64,000 nucleotides of DNA from G965215145 sp965215145 (GCA_965215145.1 OZ244038.1:2170001-2234000); one strand, 5' to 3'; positions 34,720-45,716 are shown, counted from the stretch's first letter. The notes: a model not told the origin generated them from the letters alone. Numbers and translations are program-made.

Positions 34720-35067
34720 TTACAGCGAGAAGCTCTCGCCGCAGGCGCAGGTGCGGGCGGCCTGCGGGTTCTCGAAGTGGAACCCCTTCCCCTCCAGCCC
34801 GTCGGTGAAGTCGAGCGTCGTGCCGGCGAGGTAGAGGTAGCTCTTGAGGTCCATCGCCACGCGGAAGCCGTCGCCCTCGGCGAACCGGTCCCCCTCCTGC
34901 ACGGCGGAGTCCCAGCCGAGGTCGTAGGTCAGCCCCGAGCAGCCGCCGGCCACCACGGCGACGCGGAGCACCTCGGCGGCCGGGTCCACCCCCTCGGCCT
35001 CGGCGATGGCGAGGATGCGCCGGGCGGCGCGGTCGGTGATCGTGATGCCCTCGGCGGTCTCGGTCAT
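34720..35067 (-). CDS. A-type iron-sulfur carrier protein (IscA/ErpA/SufA family)
   Basis: 115 residues. It has the three conserved cysteines: one in VAGGCSGLTY and two in the C-terminal CACGESF. The protein carries Fe-S clusters from the SUF scaffold to target apoproteins. It begins ITITDRAARRILAIAEAEGV, as expected. The ATG at 35067 fits the family length. It is divergent from sufB, sharing a 200-base promoter region, so both probably respond to the same signal. Confidence 0.92.
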   Translation of the reverse strand: MTETAEGITITDRAARRILAIAEAEGVDPAAEVLRVAVVAGGCSGLTYDLGWDSAVQEGDRFAEGDGFRVAMDLKSYLYLAGTTLDFTDGLEGKGFHFENPQAARTCACGESFSL

Positions 35068-35267
35068 GGTGGCTCGGCTTCGAGTCTCGGTCGGGGGTGA
35101 CAGGGGTGCTTGGGCGGAACTTAACCGGCGGCGGGGAATCCCCCCGCGCACGCCGGCAGTAACAGCCCGGCGGCCGGAGGAGTTCTCCCGCGCCGCCCAG
35201 CGCGGCCCCTATTCCCGACCCGTTCACGGGGCCGCGCCCGATCTTCCGCCCCCGCACCCCGCCCCCC

Positions 35268-36749
<1,482 letters not shown>

Positions 36750-36762
36750 ACCCGGAGCGACC

Positions 36763-36822
36763 CCGTAGGGGCGGGCCTTGCGCCCGCCCTCGCCAGGCCG
36801 ACCACGAGGGCCGCCCCTACGG
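36763..36822. repeat. Extended palindromic repeat between sufB and sufC
   Basis: Outer arms CCGTAGGGGCGG (36763-36774) and CCGCCCCTACGG (36811-36822) enclose inner stems GCGGGC/GCCCGC (36771-36787) and CCCTCG/CGAGGG. It is larger than the other copies and lies inside the operon, where it may affect sufB/sufC mRNA balance. Confidence 0.75.
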
Positions 36823-36863
36823 AGTCCCAAAGAACAGAATCCAACAGGATCCAAAAGAAACGC

Positions 36864-37628
36864 ATGCTTAAAATCGAAGACCTCCACGTCGAGGTCGAGG
36901 GCCACGAGATCCTCCGCGGGCTCGACCTCACCGTCCGGGCCGGCGAGACCCACGCCATCATGGGGCCGAACGGCTCGGGCAAGAGCACGCTCGCTCACGT
37001 CCTCGCCGGGCGCGAGGAGTACGAGGTGACGGCCGGCTCGGTGAGCTACGACGGGCAGGACCTCCTGGAGATGGCCCCCGAGGAGCGCGCCCGCGACGGC
37101 GTCTTCCTCGCCTTCCAGTACCCCGTCGAGCTCCCGGGCGTGAGCACGATCCAGTTCCTCCGCACCGCCGTCAACGCGATGCGCGAGCACCGCGGCGAGG
37201 AGCCGATGAACGTGGCCGCCTTCATGAAGCTGCTCCGCGAGAAGGCCGACTACGTCAACCTCGACCCGAAGCTGACGCAGCGCGCTGTGAACGAGGGGTT
37301 CTCCGGGGGCGAGAAGAAGCGGGCCGAGATCTTCCAGATGGCGATGCTCGACCCCCGCCTCGCCGTGCTCGACGAGACCGACTCCGGCCTCGACATCGAC
37401 GCGCTGAAGGTCGTCTCGGAGGGGGTCAACAAGCTCCGCACCGCCGAGCGCGCGTTCGTCCTCATCACCCACTACCAGCGTCTCCTCGACCACATCGTCC
37501 CCGACCGCGTCCACATCCTTATGGACGGCCGGATCGTGAAGTCCGGCGGCAAGGAGCTGGCGCTGGAGCTGGAGGAGAAGGGGTACGACTGGATCCGCGA
37601 GCACGCCGCCGACGCCCTCCCCGCATGA
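36864..37628 (+). CDS. sufC: Fe-S cluster assembly ATPase SufC
   Basis: 254 residues. ABC-type ATPase of the SufBCD complex. Walker A GPNGSGKST is at residues 34-42, the signature is FSGGEKKR, and Walker B with the SufC-specific DETDSGLDID follows, then the switch His in LITHYQRLLD. ATP hydrolysis drives conformational change in SufB/SufD. The last codons overlap the sufD start by four bases (ATGA). Confidence 0.97.
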   Translation: MLKIEDLHVEVEGHEILRGLDLTVRAGETHAIMGPNGSGKSTLAHVLAGREEYEVTAGSVSYDGQDLLEMAPEERARDGVFLAFQYPVELPGVSTIQFLRTAVNAMREHRGEEPMNVAAFMKLLREKADYVNLDPKLTQRAVNEGFSGGEKKRAEIFQMAMLDPRLAVLDETDSGLDIDALKVVSEGVNKLRTAERAFVLITHYQRLLDHIVPDRVHILMDGRIVKSGGKELALELEEKGYDWIREHAADALPA

Positions 37629-39049
37629 GCCTCCCCAACACCACCATGCCCGACCGCGCCGCGCTGCGCCCCCAGCGCACCGATGGCCCCGACAACGGCT
37701 CCGCCGACGGTGCCGTTGAGACGCTGGAGCAGACGCCGGACCTGAACGCGCGGATCGCCTCGGCCTTTGAGCAGGCGCTCAAACGGCGCGGCGAGGCCGA
37801 CGTGCTGGGAGAAATCCGCGAGCAGGCGATGGGCACGTTCGCCCGCCTCGGCATCCCGACCCGGAAGCACGAGGGCTGGAAGTACACGAACGTGGAAAAG
37901 GCGCTCCGGCACGACTACGCCCTCCTCCCCCCCGGCGCCCCGACCGGGCTCACGCGCGGGGACGTGGAGCGCTTCCGCCTCCCCGACCTCGACGCCCACC
38001 TCCTCGTCGTCGTCAACGGTGCCGTCCGCCCGGAGCTCTCCGACCGCGACGGGCTCCCGCCGGGCGTCCGCGTAGGCTCGCTGCTCGACGCCGCCGAGAG
38101 CGACGCCGAGACGGTCGGCCGCTACTTCGGGAAGTACGCGCAGGTGGACGAGGACGCCTTCGTCGCGCTCAACACGGCGTTCGACCTCGACGGTGTCTTT
38201 CTCCAGATTCCGAGGGGCGTGACGCTGGAGCGGCCGGTGCAGGTCGCCTACGTCACCGACGCGAGCGAGGACAGCCTGCTCCAGACCCGCAACCTGTACC
38301 TGTTCGGCGAGAACAGCGAGGCGCTGGTGCTGGAGACGTTCCACACGGCCGGCGGCGCGAGGACGTTCGAGAACGCGGTGACCGAGGTCGTCGTGGACCG
38401 GGCGGCGCGGGTGAACGTCCTCAAGCTCCAGAACGAGGGGGACACGGCTTCGCGGATCGAGACGACGCAGGTGTACCAGGAGGCGCAGAGCCGTTTCGCC
38501 GCGCACACCTACACCCTCGGCGGCCGGCTCGTCCGCAACAACGTCAACGTCGTCCCAGCGGGCGAGGGGTGCGAGAGCCACCTCTACGGGCTCTACGTCC
38601 TCGACGGCGAGCAGCACGTCGACCACCACACGCTCGTCGACCACGCCGCGCCGAACTGTTTCTCCAACGAGCTCTACCGCGGCATCCTCGACGACGCCTC
38701 GACGGGCGTCTTCAACGGGAAGGTGTTCGTGCGCCGCGACTCCCAGCAGACGAACGCCTACCAGAGCAGCCAGGGCGTCGTGCTGAGCGAGGACGCCGAC
38801 CACTACTCGAAGCCGGAGTTGGAGATCTACGCCGACGACGTGCAGTGCTCCCACGGCTCGACCACCGGCGAGCTGGAGCCGGAGCACGTGTTCTACCTCC
38901 GCAGCCGCGGCCTCGACGAGACGACCGCCAAGCGGCTCCTCCTCTACGCCTTCGCCCGCGACATCACCGACGAGCTCCCCCACACCGCCCTCCGCGAGCA
39001 CCTCGACGGGCTGATCGAGGCGAAGCTGGAGGCGTCGGCGGGAAAGTAA
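37625..39049 (+). CDS. sufD: Fe-S cluster assembly protein SufD
   Basis: 474 residues. SufD pairs with SufB in the scaffold complex and is involved in iron entry. It has the N-terminal helical part (FARLGIPTRKHEGWKYTNVE) and the beta-helix core with NVVPAGEGCESHLYGLYVLD, DHHTLVDHAAPNCFSNELYR, GVFNGKVFVRRDSQQTNAYQ and VQCSHGSTTGELEPEHVFYL, where His and Cys are the expected functional residues. It overlaps sufC by ATGA. Confidence 0.96.
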   Translation: MSLPNTTMPDRAALRPQRTDGPDNGSADGAVETLEQTPDLNARIASAFEQALKRRGEADVLGEIREQAMGTFARLGIPTRKHEGWKYTNVEKALRHDYALLPPGAPTGLTRGDVERFRLPDLDAHLLVVVNGAVRPELSDRDGLPPGVRVGSLLDAAESDAETVGRYFGKYAQVDEDAFVALNTAFDLDGVFLQIPRGVTLERPVQVAYVTDASEDSLLQTRNLYLFGENSEALVLETFHTAGGARTFENAVTEVVVDRAARVNVLKLQNEGDTASRIETTQVYQEAQSRFAAHTYTLGGRLVRNNVNVVPAGEGCESHLYGLYVLDGEQHVDHHTLVDHAAPNCFSNELYRGILDDASTGVFNGKVFVRRDSQQTNAYQSSQGVVLSEDADHYSKPELEIYADDVQCSHGSTTGELEPEHVFYLRSRGLDETTAKRLLLYAFARDITDELPHTALREHLDGLIEAKLEASAGK

Positions 39050-39065
39050 AGCCCTCTCTAAACGA

Positions 39066-39148
39066 GTCATCCCCGACTTGATCGGGGATCCATGTGACGG
39101 CTGCGCCTGCCTCCACATCACATGGATCCCCGCCTTCGCGGGGATGAC
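39066..39148. repeat. Three-stem palindromic element, second repeat type
   Basis: Flanking arms CCATGTGA/TCACATGG (39090-39097, 39118-39125) are combined with two side hairpins, ATCCCCGA/TCGGGGAT (39069-39089) and ATCCCCGC/GCGGGGAT (39126-39145), and the ends GTCAT/ATGAC. It is symmetrical and cruciform-like, between sufD and the DUF59 gene. Similar GTCATCCCCG palindromes occur in many bacterial genomes. This is the only copy seen in the window. Confidence 0.8.
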
Positions 39149-39169
39149 TGAACGAGGTAGTAGCCAACC

Positions 39170-39532
39170 ATGACCAACCGCGACCCCTTCGAGCCGATGC
39201 CCTCCCCGCTCGACCGCGACCAGGCGTTCGGCCCCGTCGGCGCGCAGGTCGTCGAGGTGCTCAAGGGCATCTACGACCCCGAGATTCCCGTGTCGATCTG
39301 GGACCTCGGGCTGATCTACCTCCTCGACGTGGACGAGGACGACAACGTCTACATCAAGATGACGCTGACGGCGCCGAACTGCCCTGTCGCCGACAGCCTC
39401 CCGGCCGAGGTCGAGGAGAAGGTGAACGCCATCGCGGACGTGAGGACGGCGAAGGTGGACCTGACCTTCGACCCGCCGTACCTCCCGGATTACATGAGCG
39501 AGGAGGCGAAGGTGACGCTCGGATTTATGTGA
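39170..39532 (+). CDS. DUF59/MIP18-family Fe-S assembly protein (SufT-like)
   Basis: 120 residues. The DUF59 core is VVEVLKGIYDPEIPVSIWDLGLIY, KMTLTAPNCPVADSLPAEVEEK and VDLTFDPPYLPDYMSEEAK. Such proteins (SufT, PaaD, eukaryotic CIA2) help deliver clusters to targets; the conserved Cys here is in APNCPV. It lies between sufD and sufS. This placement is common in Bacteroidota and Actinobacteria. Confidence 0.9.
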   Translation: MTNRDPFEPMPSPLDRDQAFGPVGAQVVEVLKGIYDPEIPVSIWDLGLIYLLDVDEDDNVYIKMTLTAPNCPVADSLPAEVEEKVNAIADVRTAKVDLTFDPPYLPDYMSEEAKVTLGFM

Positions 39533-39602
39533 GTGTGGGCGGATGAGGGCGTGAGGGTTGAGCGTCACCCGCATACCCTCACCCTCCGAAACCCCCATAC
39601 CC

Positions 39603-40880
39603 ATGAACCTTCCCCTCCCCGCCGCCGAGGTCCCGGCCCTCGACGCGCCCGCGAGTGAGGAGCGCCCCTGCTACCTCGACTCGGCGGCGACGACGCTGAA
39701 GCCGCGCGCCGTGGTGGACCGGATCGCGCACTTCTACGCCCACGAGAACGCCCCCGTCCACCGCGGCGTCTACGAGCTCTCGGCGCGGGCGACGGATCTG
39801 TACGAGCAGGCCCGCCGCACCGTCGCCGCCTTCGTCGGGGCGGAGCCGGAGGGGCTGGTGTTCACGCGCGGCACGACGGAGGGGCTGAACCTCATCGCGC
39901 GGGCGTGGGGCGAGCGGCATCTGAAGCCCGGCGACGAAATCCTCGTCAGCCCGCAGGAGCACCACTCGAACTTCCTCCCCTGGCAGGAGCTCGCCCGCGC
40001 CACCGGCGCTGCGCTCCGATGGATCCCCCTCCACGACGACGGGACCGTGGACCTCGCGGGCACGCTCGCCCTCGTCGGACGGCGGACGCGGCTCGTGGCG
40101 ATGGCCCACGTCTCGAACGTCCTCGGCGTGGAGAACCCCGTGCGCGAGGTGTTTGCGGCGGCGCGGAAGGCCGGCGCGCTCAGCATCCTCGACGCCGCAC
40201 AGAGCGTCCCGACCCGGCCGGTGGATCTCGAAGACCTCGGCTGCGACGTGCTGGTCTTCAGTGGGCACAAGATGCTTGGGCCGACGGGGATCGGGGCGGT
40301 GGCGGCGCGGCCGGGGGTGCTGGAAGACATGGGCGCGTATCAGACCGGCGGGGGGATGATCCGGACGGTGGCCGTCGAGGGGTCGGAGTTCCTGGAGGGA
40401 AACCTGCGCTACGAGGCCGGGACGCCCCACGCGGCCGGCGCCGTGGGCCTCGCTGCCGCGTGCGACTACCTCGGGCGGATGAGCTACGACGGCAAAACGG
40501 GGATGGCGGCCGTCGCGGCGTACGAAGCCGACTGGGGCCGCCACGCCGTCGAGCAGGTGCGCTCTATCGAGGGCGTCCGGCTCGTCGGGCCGCCGGGCGA
40601 CGCGGAGCCTGAAGGCGGGATCGTCGCACTCCAGATGGAGGGGATTCATCCTCACGACCTTGCCGTGCTGCTCGACGCGCAGGGCGTGATGGTCCGCGCG
40701 GGGTACCACTGCACGATGCCGCTCCACGCCCACCTCTCCGGCGACGGCGCCTTCCCCGCGACCTCGCTCCGCGCGAGTGCCTACGTCTACAACCCCCTGG
40801 ACGACGCTGACCGGCTGGCCGAGGCGCTCCGGTTCGCCGCCTCTGCCCTCACCCGCCGACGCACGGCCGCGGCGGGTTGA
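39603..40880 (+). CDS. sufS: Cysteine desulfurase SufS-type
   Basis: 425 residues. A PLP-dependent class V aminotransferase that removes sulfur from cysteine for the SUF scaffold. Seen are YLDSAATTLKPRAVVDRI, the His of SPQEHHSNFLPWQ, ILDAAQSVPTRPVDL, the PLP lysine in VFSGHKMLGPTGIG and the persulfide Cys in VRAGYHCTMPLHA. The short loop around that Cys marks group II (SufS), which needs a SufE or SufU partner; none is in this window. The ATG at 39603 was chosen over an upstream TTG. Confidence 0.94.
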   Translation: MNLPLPAAEVPALDAPASEERPCYLDSAATTLKPRAVVDRIAHFYAHENAPVHRGVYELSARATDLYEQARRTVAAFVGAEPEGLVFTRGTTEGLNLIARAWGERHLKPGDEILVSPQEHHSNFLPWQELARATGAALRWIPLHDDGTVDLAGTLALVGRRTRLVAMAHVSNVLGVENPVREVFAAARKAGALSILDAAQSVPTRPVDLEDLGCDVLVFSGHKMLGPTGIGAVAARPGVLEDMGAYQTGGGMIRTVAVEGSEFLEGNLRYEAGTPHAAGAVGLAAACDYLGRMSYDGKTGMAAVAAYEADWGRHAVEQVRSIEGVRLVGPPGDAEPEGGIVALQMEGIHPHDLAVLLDAQGVMVRAGYHCTMPLHAHLSGDGAFPATSLRASAYVYNPLDDADRLAEALRFAASALTRRRTAAAG

Positions 40881-40883
40881 AGG

Positions 40884-41900
40884 CTACCAGCTCCCCGAGG
40901 CGCCGCCCCCACCCGAGGAACCCCCGCCGCCGCTAAACCCGCCTCCTCCCCCGCTGCCGCCGGAAGAGCCGCCGACCGAGGACCTGGCCGGGACGCTGTA
41001 CGAGAGCCCGTCCACCACAACCGACCTCCTCCCCCTCGCCCGTGCCTTCGCGAACGCCTCCGCCTTCCGGCGTCGGTGGCGGCGGGCAGGGCCCCAGCGC
41101 GGGTGCGTCTCGATCCACCGATTGAGCCCAATCAGCAGGATCGGCGTGCCGACGAGGCCGATGAGGAACCCCCAGCCGCTCAGGATCACGAAGACGAGCC
41201 CGCCCCCGACGAAGACGCCTATGAAGAGGCCCCCGCATCCCAGGGCAACGTCCCCACCCCTACCGGTGGCTCCGAGTCCGAGGAGCGGGATCCCGATCAT
41301 GGCGAGCGGCAGCCCCCCGAACATCAGCACGAACAGCAGCCGGAGGAGGAAATGCGTCTCCTCGGCCGGGCGGTCGTTGAACCAGATAGACGTGTCGGAC
41401 TCCGGCGGCGCGTAGGTCCCGTCGAGGCTGCCGACGACGGCCTCGGCGCCGGCGAGGACGCCGCCGTCGAAGTCGCCGTCGCGGAAGCGGGGGACGATCT
41501 CGCCCCGGATGATCCGGCCGGCCTCGGCATCGGTGAGGTCGCCTTCGAGGCCGTAGCCGACCTCGATCCGCAGCTCGCGGTCGTCGCGGGCGACGAGGAG
41601 CAGGACGCCGTTGTCGCGGTCGGCCTGGCCGAGCTCCCAGGTGCGGAAGACGCGCAGCGCGAGGTCCTCGACGGCCTCTCCCTCCAGGCTCGGCACGGTC
41701 AGCACGGCGACCTGGTTTGAGGTGGCGGCTTCGTGCGCGGCGAAGCGCTCGGTGAGGGCCTGCTCGGTGGCGTCTGAGAGGATACCGGCCCGGTCGACCA
41801 CGCGGCCCGTCAGCGCCGGCACGGCCTGCTGCGCCACCACCCCAGGGGGGAGCATCAGGAAGAGAGCGGCCAATACCATATCCCATCTCCTATCCCCCAT
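40884..41900 (-). CDS. YgcG-type TPM-domain membrane protein
   Basis: 338 residues. Signal peptide, then a TPM domain (VVDRAGILSDATEQALTERF, NQVAVLTVPSLEGEAVEDLA, DNGVLLLVARDDRELRIEVG, YGLEGDLTDAEAGRIIRGEI), two or three membrane helices (LLFVLMFGGLPLAMIGIPLL, GLFIGVFVGGGLVFVIL) and a Gly/Ser-rich C-terminus ending GGASGSW. Such proteins usually pair with LemA; no lemA is visible, but a second TPM protein follows upstream. The start may be the ATG at 41879. The function is thought to be membrane-associated, possibly in photosystem- or envelope-like repair, but is not established. Confidence 0.85.
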   Translation of the reverse strand: MGDRRWDMVLAALFLMLPPGVVAQQAVPALTGRVVDRAGILSDATEQALTERFAAHEAATSNQVAVLTVPSLEGEAVEDLALRVFRTWELGQADRDNGVLLLVARDDRELRIEVGYGLEGDLTDAEAGRIIRGEIVPRFRDGDFDGGVLAGAEAVVGSLDGTYAPPESDTSIWFNDRPAEETHFLLRLLFVLMFGGLPLAMIGIPLLGLGATGRGGDVALGCGGLFIGVFVGGGLVFVILSGWGFLIGLVGTPILLIGLNRWIETHPRWGPARRHRRRKAEAFAKARARGRRSVVVDGLSYSVPARSSVGGSSGGSGGGGGFSGGGGSSGGGGASGSW

Positions 41901-41910
41901 ATCCCGCCCC

Positions 41911-42570
41911 TCACTTCTCCCGGAGGCGGACGTTGTCCGGGAGCTCGTCCGTGTCGTCCGGCTCGATGGCGATGCCGCGGGCCTCCAGCAGCCGCCCGCA
42001 CATCTCGATGGCCTCGACGAGCCCGTCGGCGAGGTGGCCGGCGCGGACGCCCCGGCGGATCGTGTCCATCACCTCGACCCACTCCTCGTGGGCGACGACC
42101 TGGCTGATGCCGGTGTCGGCGAGGACCTCGATGCGGTGCTCGAAGAGCGAGACGAACAGGAGGATGCCGGTGCGGTCGCGGGTGTCGAAGACCTCCTCTT
42201 CGAGGAAGGCCAGCGAGGCGCGGCGGTGGACGCGACGAGCCAGCCGCGGGCGTCCGGCCAAGCCCCGCTTCACCGGCGCCACGAACGCGGCCAGCAGCGC
42301 CCCGGCCGTCCCGCCGAGCGCGGCGACGACGGCCATCCCCCAGGCCGTGTAGGCCCACCCGAGCCCCCACCCGCTGTAGAGCCCGAGCGCGACGAGCGCG
42401 ACGGCCATCACCAGCAACGCCCCGAACGCCGCCCCCCGCCACACGGCGACCTCGTAGCCGCCGCTGCGGCCGACGACGTAGGGCACGATCTCGCCGGAGG
42501 TCCGCCGCTCGGCGTCGGAGACGGCCTCGCGGATGCGGTCGAGCTCGGCGTCGGTCAGGACAGGTTTCAC
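41911..42570 (-). CDS. TPM-domain membrane protein, companion of YgcG-like protein
   Basis: 219 residues. The N-terminal SDAERRTSGEIVPYVV, then two membrane helices (FGALLVMAVALVALGLYSG, WGMAVVAALGGTAGALLAAF), then FDTRDRTGILLFVSLFEHRI and EVLADTGISQVV, the second half of the TPM fold. The helices interrupt the TPM domain, as in other members of this subfamily. It lies 10 bases upstream of the YgcG-like gene on the same strand, so they are one operon. Confidence 0.86.
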   Translation of the reverse strand: MKPVLTDAELDRIREAVSDAERRTSGEIVPYVVGRSGGYEVAVWRGAAFGALLVMAVALVALGLYSGWGLGWAYTAWGMAVVAALGGTAGALLAAFVAPVKRGLAGRPRLARRVHRRASLAFLEEEVFDTRDRTGILLFVSLFEHRIEVLADTGISQVVAHEEWVEVMDTIRRGVRAGHLADGLVEAIEMCGRLLEARGIAIEPDDTDELPDNVRLREK

Positions 42571-42636
42571 GGGGGCGTCAGGGGTGGGAGCCTCAAGATA
42601 GACGCTCCCCAGGAATCAGAGTTGAGCCTCCACGCC

Positions 42637-42660
42637 GTAGGGGCGTACGGCCGTACGCCC
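42637..42660. repeat. Palindromic repeat copy
   Basis: GTAG precedes a perfect 20-base palindrome (42641-42660; arms GGGCGTACGG and CCGTACGCCC). It sits between the M16 peptidase stop and the TPM gene start, both minus strand. Confidence 0.75.
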
Positions 42661-42686
42661 TCAGACCGGTCAGGGCCGGCGGATCG

Positions 42687-45647
42687 TCAACCATCGCTGT
42701 TGTCGCCGGTTTCGGGGAGGAGGACGGCCCGGACGGTGCGCGCGGGGTCGAGGTAGCGCTCGGCGGCCTGGCGTAGCGCCTCGGCCGTGAGGCCCTCGCG
42801 GAGGTCGTCCTCGTAGAGGTAGTCCGATGGCGCCTCGCCGTGGCGGTAGGCGCCGGCGATGGCGCGGAGCCAGTAGCCGTTCGTGCGGAGCGCGGTCTCC
42901 TCGCCGCGCCGGCCCTTCTCCTTCACCGTAGCGATCAGGTCCGCATCCGGCCCCTCGGCCTGGAACCGCTCGATCACGTCGAACACCGCCGCCTTCAGCT
43001 CGTCCACCCGCTCGGGGTCGGCGCCGAAGCCGACGGTGAAGGTGTACGTGCCGGCCGTCCGGTCGGGGCTGGCGCGGACGCCGACGCCGTAGACGCCGCC
43101 GCGGTCCTCGCGGAGTTCTTCCCGGAGGCGGATCGAGAGGGCCTCGGCGACGGACTCCATCAGGAACCGCTCGCGGCGGGCGAGGGCCTGCTCGCGCGCG
43201 AAGGCGTCGCCGTCGGCGGGGTCGAACCGGTCGGGGTCGTGGCGGAGGTCGCCGGAGAAGACGAGCTGGACGCGGGCCTGCGGCTCGATCCCCCGGCGGA
43301 CGGTCTTCTCGACCACGCCCTCGGGCGGGCGGATGCCGAGGTCGCGGGTCTCCTCCGCCGAGGCGGTGTCAGCCGGGAGCGTGGCGAGGTACCGCTCGAC
43401 CAGCGGCGCCAGCGCCTCAGGGTCCACGGCGCCGACGAAGGCGAACGTGAAGTCGTCGGCGTCGGCGAACCGCTCGCGGTAGACGGCGAGCGCGTCGTCC
43501 AGCGCGAGCCGGTCGAGGTCCTCGGTGGCGAGGGGCCGGGCGCGGGGGTGCCCCTGCGCCAGCGTCACCGCGAGGGTGTCGGAGAAGACGGCTTGCGGGC
43601 TCGACCCGCGGTTCTCGATGAACGCCGCCACGCGCTCCTTGAACGCCGCGAACGCGTCGGCGTCGGCGCGGGGGGCGGTGAAGAGGAGGTGGGTGAGCTG
43701 GAGCAGCGTCTCCAGGTTCTCCGGCGAGGCCGAGCCCTGGAGCCCCTCGCCCGTGCCACTGACGTAGGGGCTGACCGAGACGACCTGCCCGGCGAGCTTC
43801 TTCTCGAGGTCCGTCGCGCTGAAGGCGCCGACGCCGCCGGCGTCCACGGCCGAGCCCGCGAACTCCGCCGCGCGGAACCGGGCGTCCTCCACCAGCGAGG
43901 CGCCGCCGGGGCTGAAGGCGGCGAAGAGCACCTCGTCGTTCTTGAAGTCCGTCGGCTTGACGACGACGCGGGCGCCGTTGGCGAGGGTCCACTCGATCAG
44001 CCCCGTGTCGTTGGGGTACCGGCTCTCGCCAGTGATAGGCATGGGTGCGGGAGGCGCCGCGACGAGCGCCTCGTCGGAAACGGTGTCTACGTACGGCTCG
44101 ATCGTCTTCGCGTCCACGGCGGCGATCACGCCCCGCAGCGCGTCCTCCTCAGGGGCCGGCGCGTCCTCCTTCTCGGGGGCTGAGACGAAGATCACCCGGT
44201 TCCCCTCCCCCGTGACCCGCTCGGCGCGGGCGTTCACCTCCGCCACCGAGATCGTCGGGAGGAGGAGCTGCGCGAGCTCGTACCGGCGCTCCTCGCTCGG
44301 GGCGGGCTCGGCTTCGAGGAAGTGGTCGACGTAGGCGCTGGCGTAGGCCCGGCTCGGCGTCTTGTCGCGCTCGTTGAAGGCGCGCTCGGCCGAGCGGAGG
44401 AGGTCGGCCTTGGCGCGTTCGAGCTCGCCGGGGGTGAACCCGTGCCGGCGGACGCGGGCGGCCTCGGTCAGCAGCGCGTCGAGGGCTTCGGGGACGCCGC
44501 CCTCGGGGACGAGCGCCGAGAGCCCGAACACGTCGGCGGCGCGGACGAACCCGAACTCGAAGGCGCCGCCCTGGAGGAACGGCGCGCCCGGCCGCTGGGT
44601 GATCTCGCGGAGGCGGGCGTTGAGCATCTGGAGGTACAGGCCCGTCACGAGCCCCTCGCGCGCGTCGCCGACGGTCTCCGTCGTCCGGGGCTCGGCTTTG
44701 TAGATCACCGCCACCGAGGTCGTCGTCGCCTCGGGGTCGGTGGCGATGGCGAAGCGGGTGTCGTCGTGTGGGGGGAGGTCGAACGTCGGGCGCTCCGGCG
44801 CGTCGGTGGGGCTCTCCAGCGCGGAGAACTCGCTCCGGATCTTCGCCTCGACGGCGTCGGGGTCGAAGTCCCCCACGGCGACGACGGCCATGAGGTCCGG
44901 GCGGTACCAGTCCTCGTAGAACCGGCGGACGGTGGCCGTGGGGGCGTTCTCGATCACCTCCGGCTCGCCGATGGGGAGGCGCTCGGCGTAGCGGCTGCCG
45001 CCGAAGAGGACGGGGAGCTGCTGGTCGCTGATGCGGCCCTGCGCGCCGCGCCCGAGCCGCCATTCTTCGAGGACGACGCCGCGCTCCTTGTCCACCTCCT
45101 CCGGCGTGAGCGCCACCGCGCCGGCCCACTCGCGCAGCACCTCGAACCCGGTCTCCAGGAGGTCCGCGCTGTCGGTCGGGACCTGGAGGAGGTAGACGGT
45201 CTCGTCGAAGGAGGTGTAGGCGTTGAGGTCCGGCCCGAACCGCATCCCGATGCCTTCGAGGTAGCTCACGAGCTCGGTCTCGGGGAAGGCCTCGGTGCCG
45301 TTGAAGGCCATGTGCTCCAGGAAGTGCGCGAGCCCGCGCTGGTCCTCGTCCTCCAGCACGCTCCCGGCGTTGACGACGAGGCGGAGCTCGGCGCGGTCCT
45401 GCGGCTCGGCGTTCCGGCGGACGTAGTAGGTCAGCCCGTTGGCGAGCGTCCCCGTCCGCACGTCCGGGTCGAGCGCAACCGGCTCGGCGAGCACCGCCGG
45501 GTCGAGCGTCGGCGTAGCCTCGGGCGCGGCGTCCTCGACGAGGATCGGGGGCTCGGGTGGGGTGACGACCTCGGTAGCATCCCGCGCGCCGGAGCAGGCG
45601 GCGAGGGTGAGGGCGAGCGTGAGGAGGAACAGCGAGAGGCGGCGCAT
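42687..45647 (-). CDS. M16-family zinc metallopeptidase lipoprotein
   Basis: 986 residues with a lipobox (LTLAAC). The inverted zinc motif HFLEH is at residues 108-112, with the distal Glu in EEVDKERGVVLEEWR. Four M16 half-domains follow in order: active domain (to about 290), inactive C-domain, a second M16-like unit (from LIEWTLANGARVVVKPTDF) and a last one (VRRGIEPQARVQLVFSG). The length equals PqqL-type single-chain M16 enzymes, which form a clam-shell that degrades peptides. It should be anchored in the envelope. It starts at the ATG giving the signal peptide. Confidence 0.94.
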   Translation of the reverse strand: MRRLSLFLLTLALTLAACSGARDATEVVTPPEPPILVEDAAPEATPTLDPAVLAEPVALDPDVRTGTLANGLTYYVRRNAEPQDRAELRLVVNAGSVLEDEDQRGLAHFLEHMAFNGTEAFPETELVSYLEGIGMRFGPDLNAYTSFDETVYLLQVPTDSADLLETGFEVLREWAGAVALTPEEVDKERGVVLEEWRLGRGAQGRISDQQLPVLFGGSRYAERLPIGEPEVIENAPTATVRRFYEDWYRPDLMAVVAVGDFDPDAVEAKIRSEFSALESPTDAPERPTFDLPPHDDTRFAIATDPEATTTSVAVIYKAEPRTTETVGDAREGLVTGLYLQMLNARLREITQRPGAPFLQGGAFEFGFVRAADVFGLSALVPEGGVPEALDALLTEAARVRRHGFTPGELERAKADLLRSAERAFNERDKTPSRAYASAYVDHFLEAEPAPSEERRYELAQLLLPTISVAEVNARAERVTGEGNRVIFVSAPEKEDAPAPEEDALRGVIAAVDAKTIEPYVDTVSDEALVAAPPAPMPITGESRYPNDTGLIEWTLANGARVVVKPTDFKNDEVLFAAFSPGGASLVEDARFRAAEFAGSAVDAGGVGAFSATDLEKKLAGQVVSVSPYVSGTGEGLQGSASPENLETLLQLTHLLFTAPRADADAFAAFKERVAAFIENRGSSPQAVFSDTLAVTLAQGHPRARPLATEDLDRLALDDALAVYRERFADADDFTFAFVGAVDPEALAPLVERYLATLPADTASAEETRDLGIRPPEGVVEKTVRRGIEPQARVQLVFSGDLRHDPDRFDPADGDAFAREQALARRERFLMESVAEALSIRLREELREDRGGVYGVGVRASPDRTAGTYTFTVGFGADPERVDELKAAVFDVIERFQAEGPDADLIATVKEKGRRGEETALRTNGYWLRAIAGAYRHGEAPSDYLYEDDLREGLTAEALRQAAERYLDPARTVRAVLLPETGDNSDG

Positions 45648-45716
45648 GGACGGAGGGGGTGGCGGGAGAGCAATAGTACGCAGCGGGGACCACAATGGGC
45701 ATCCGGCGCACGCGGG

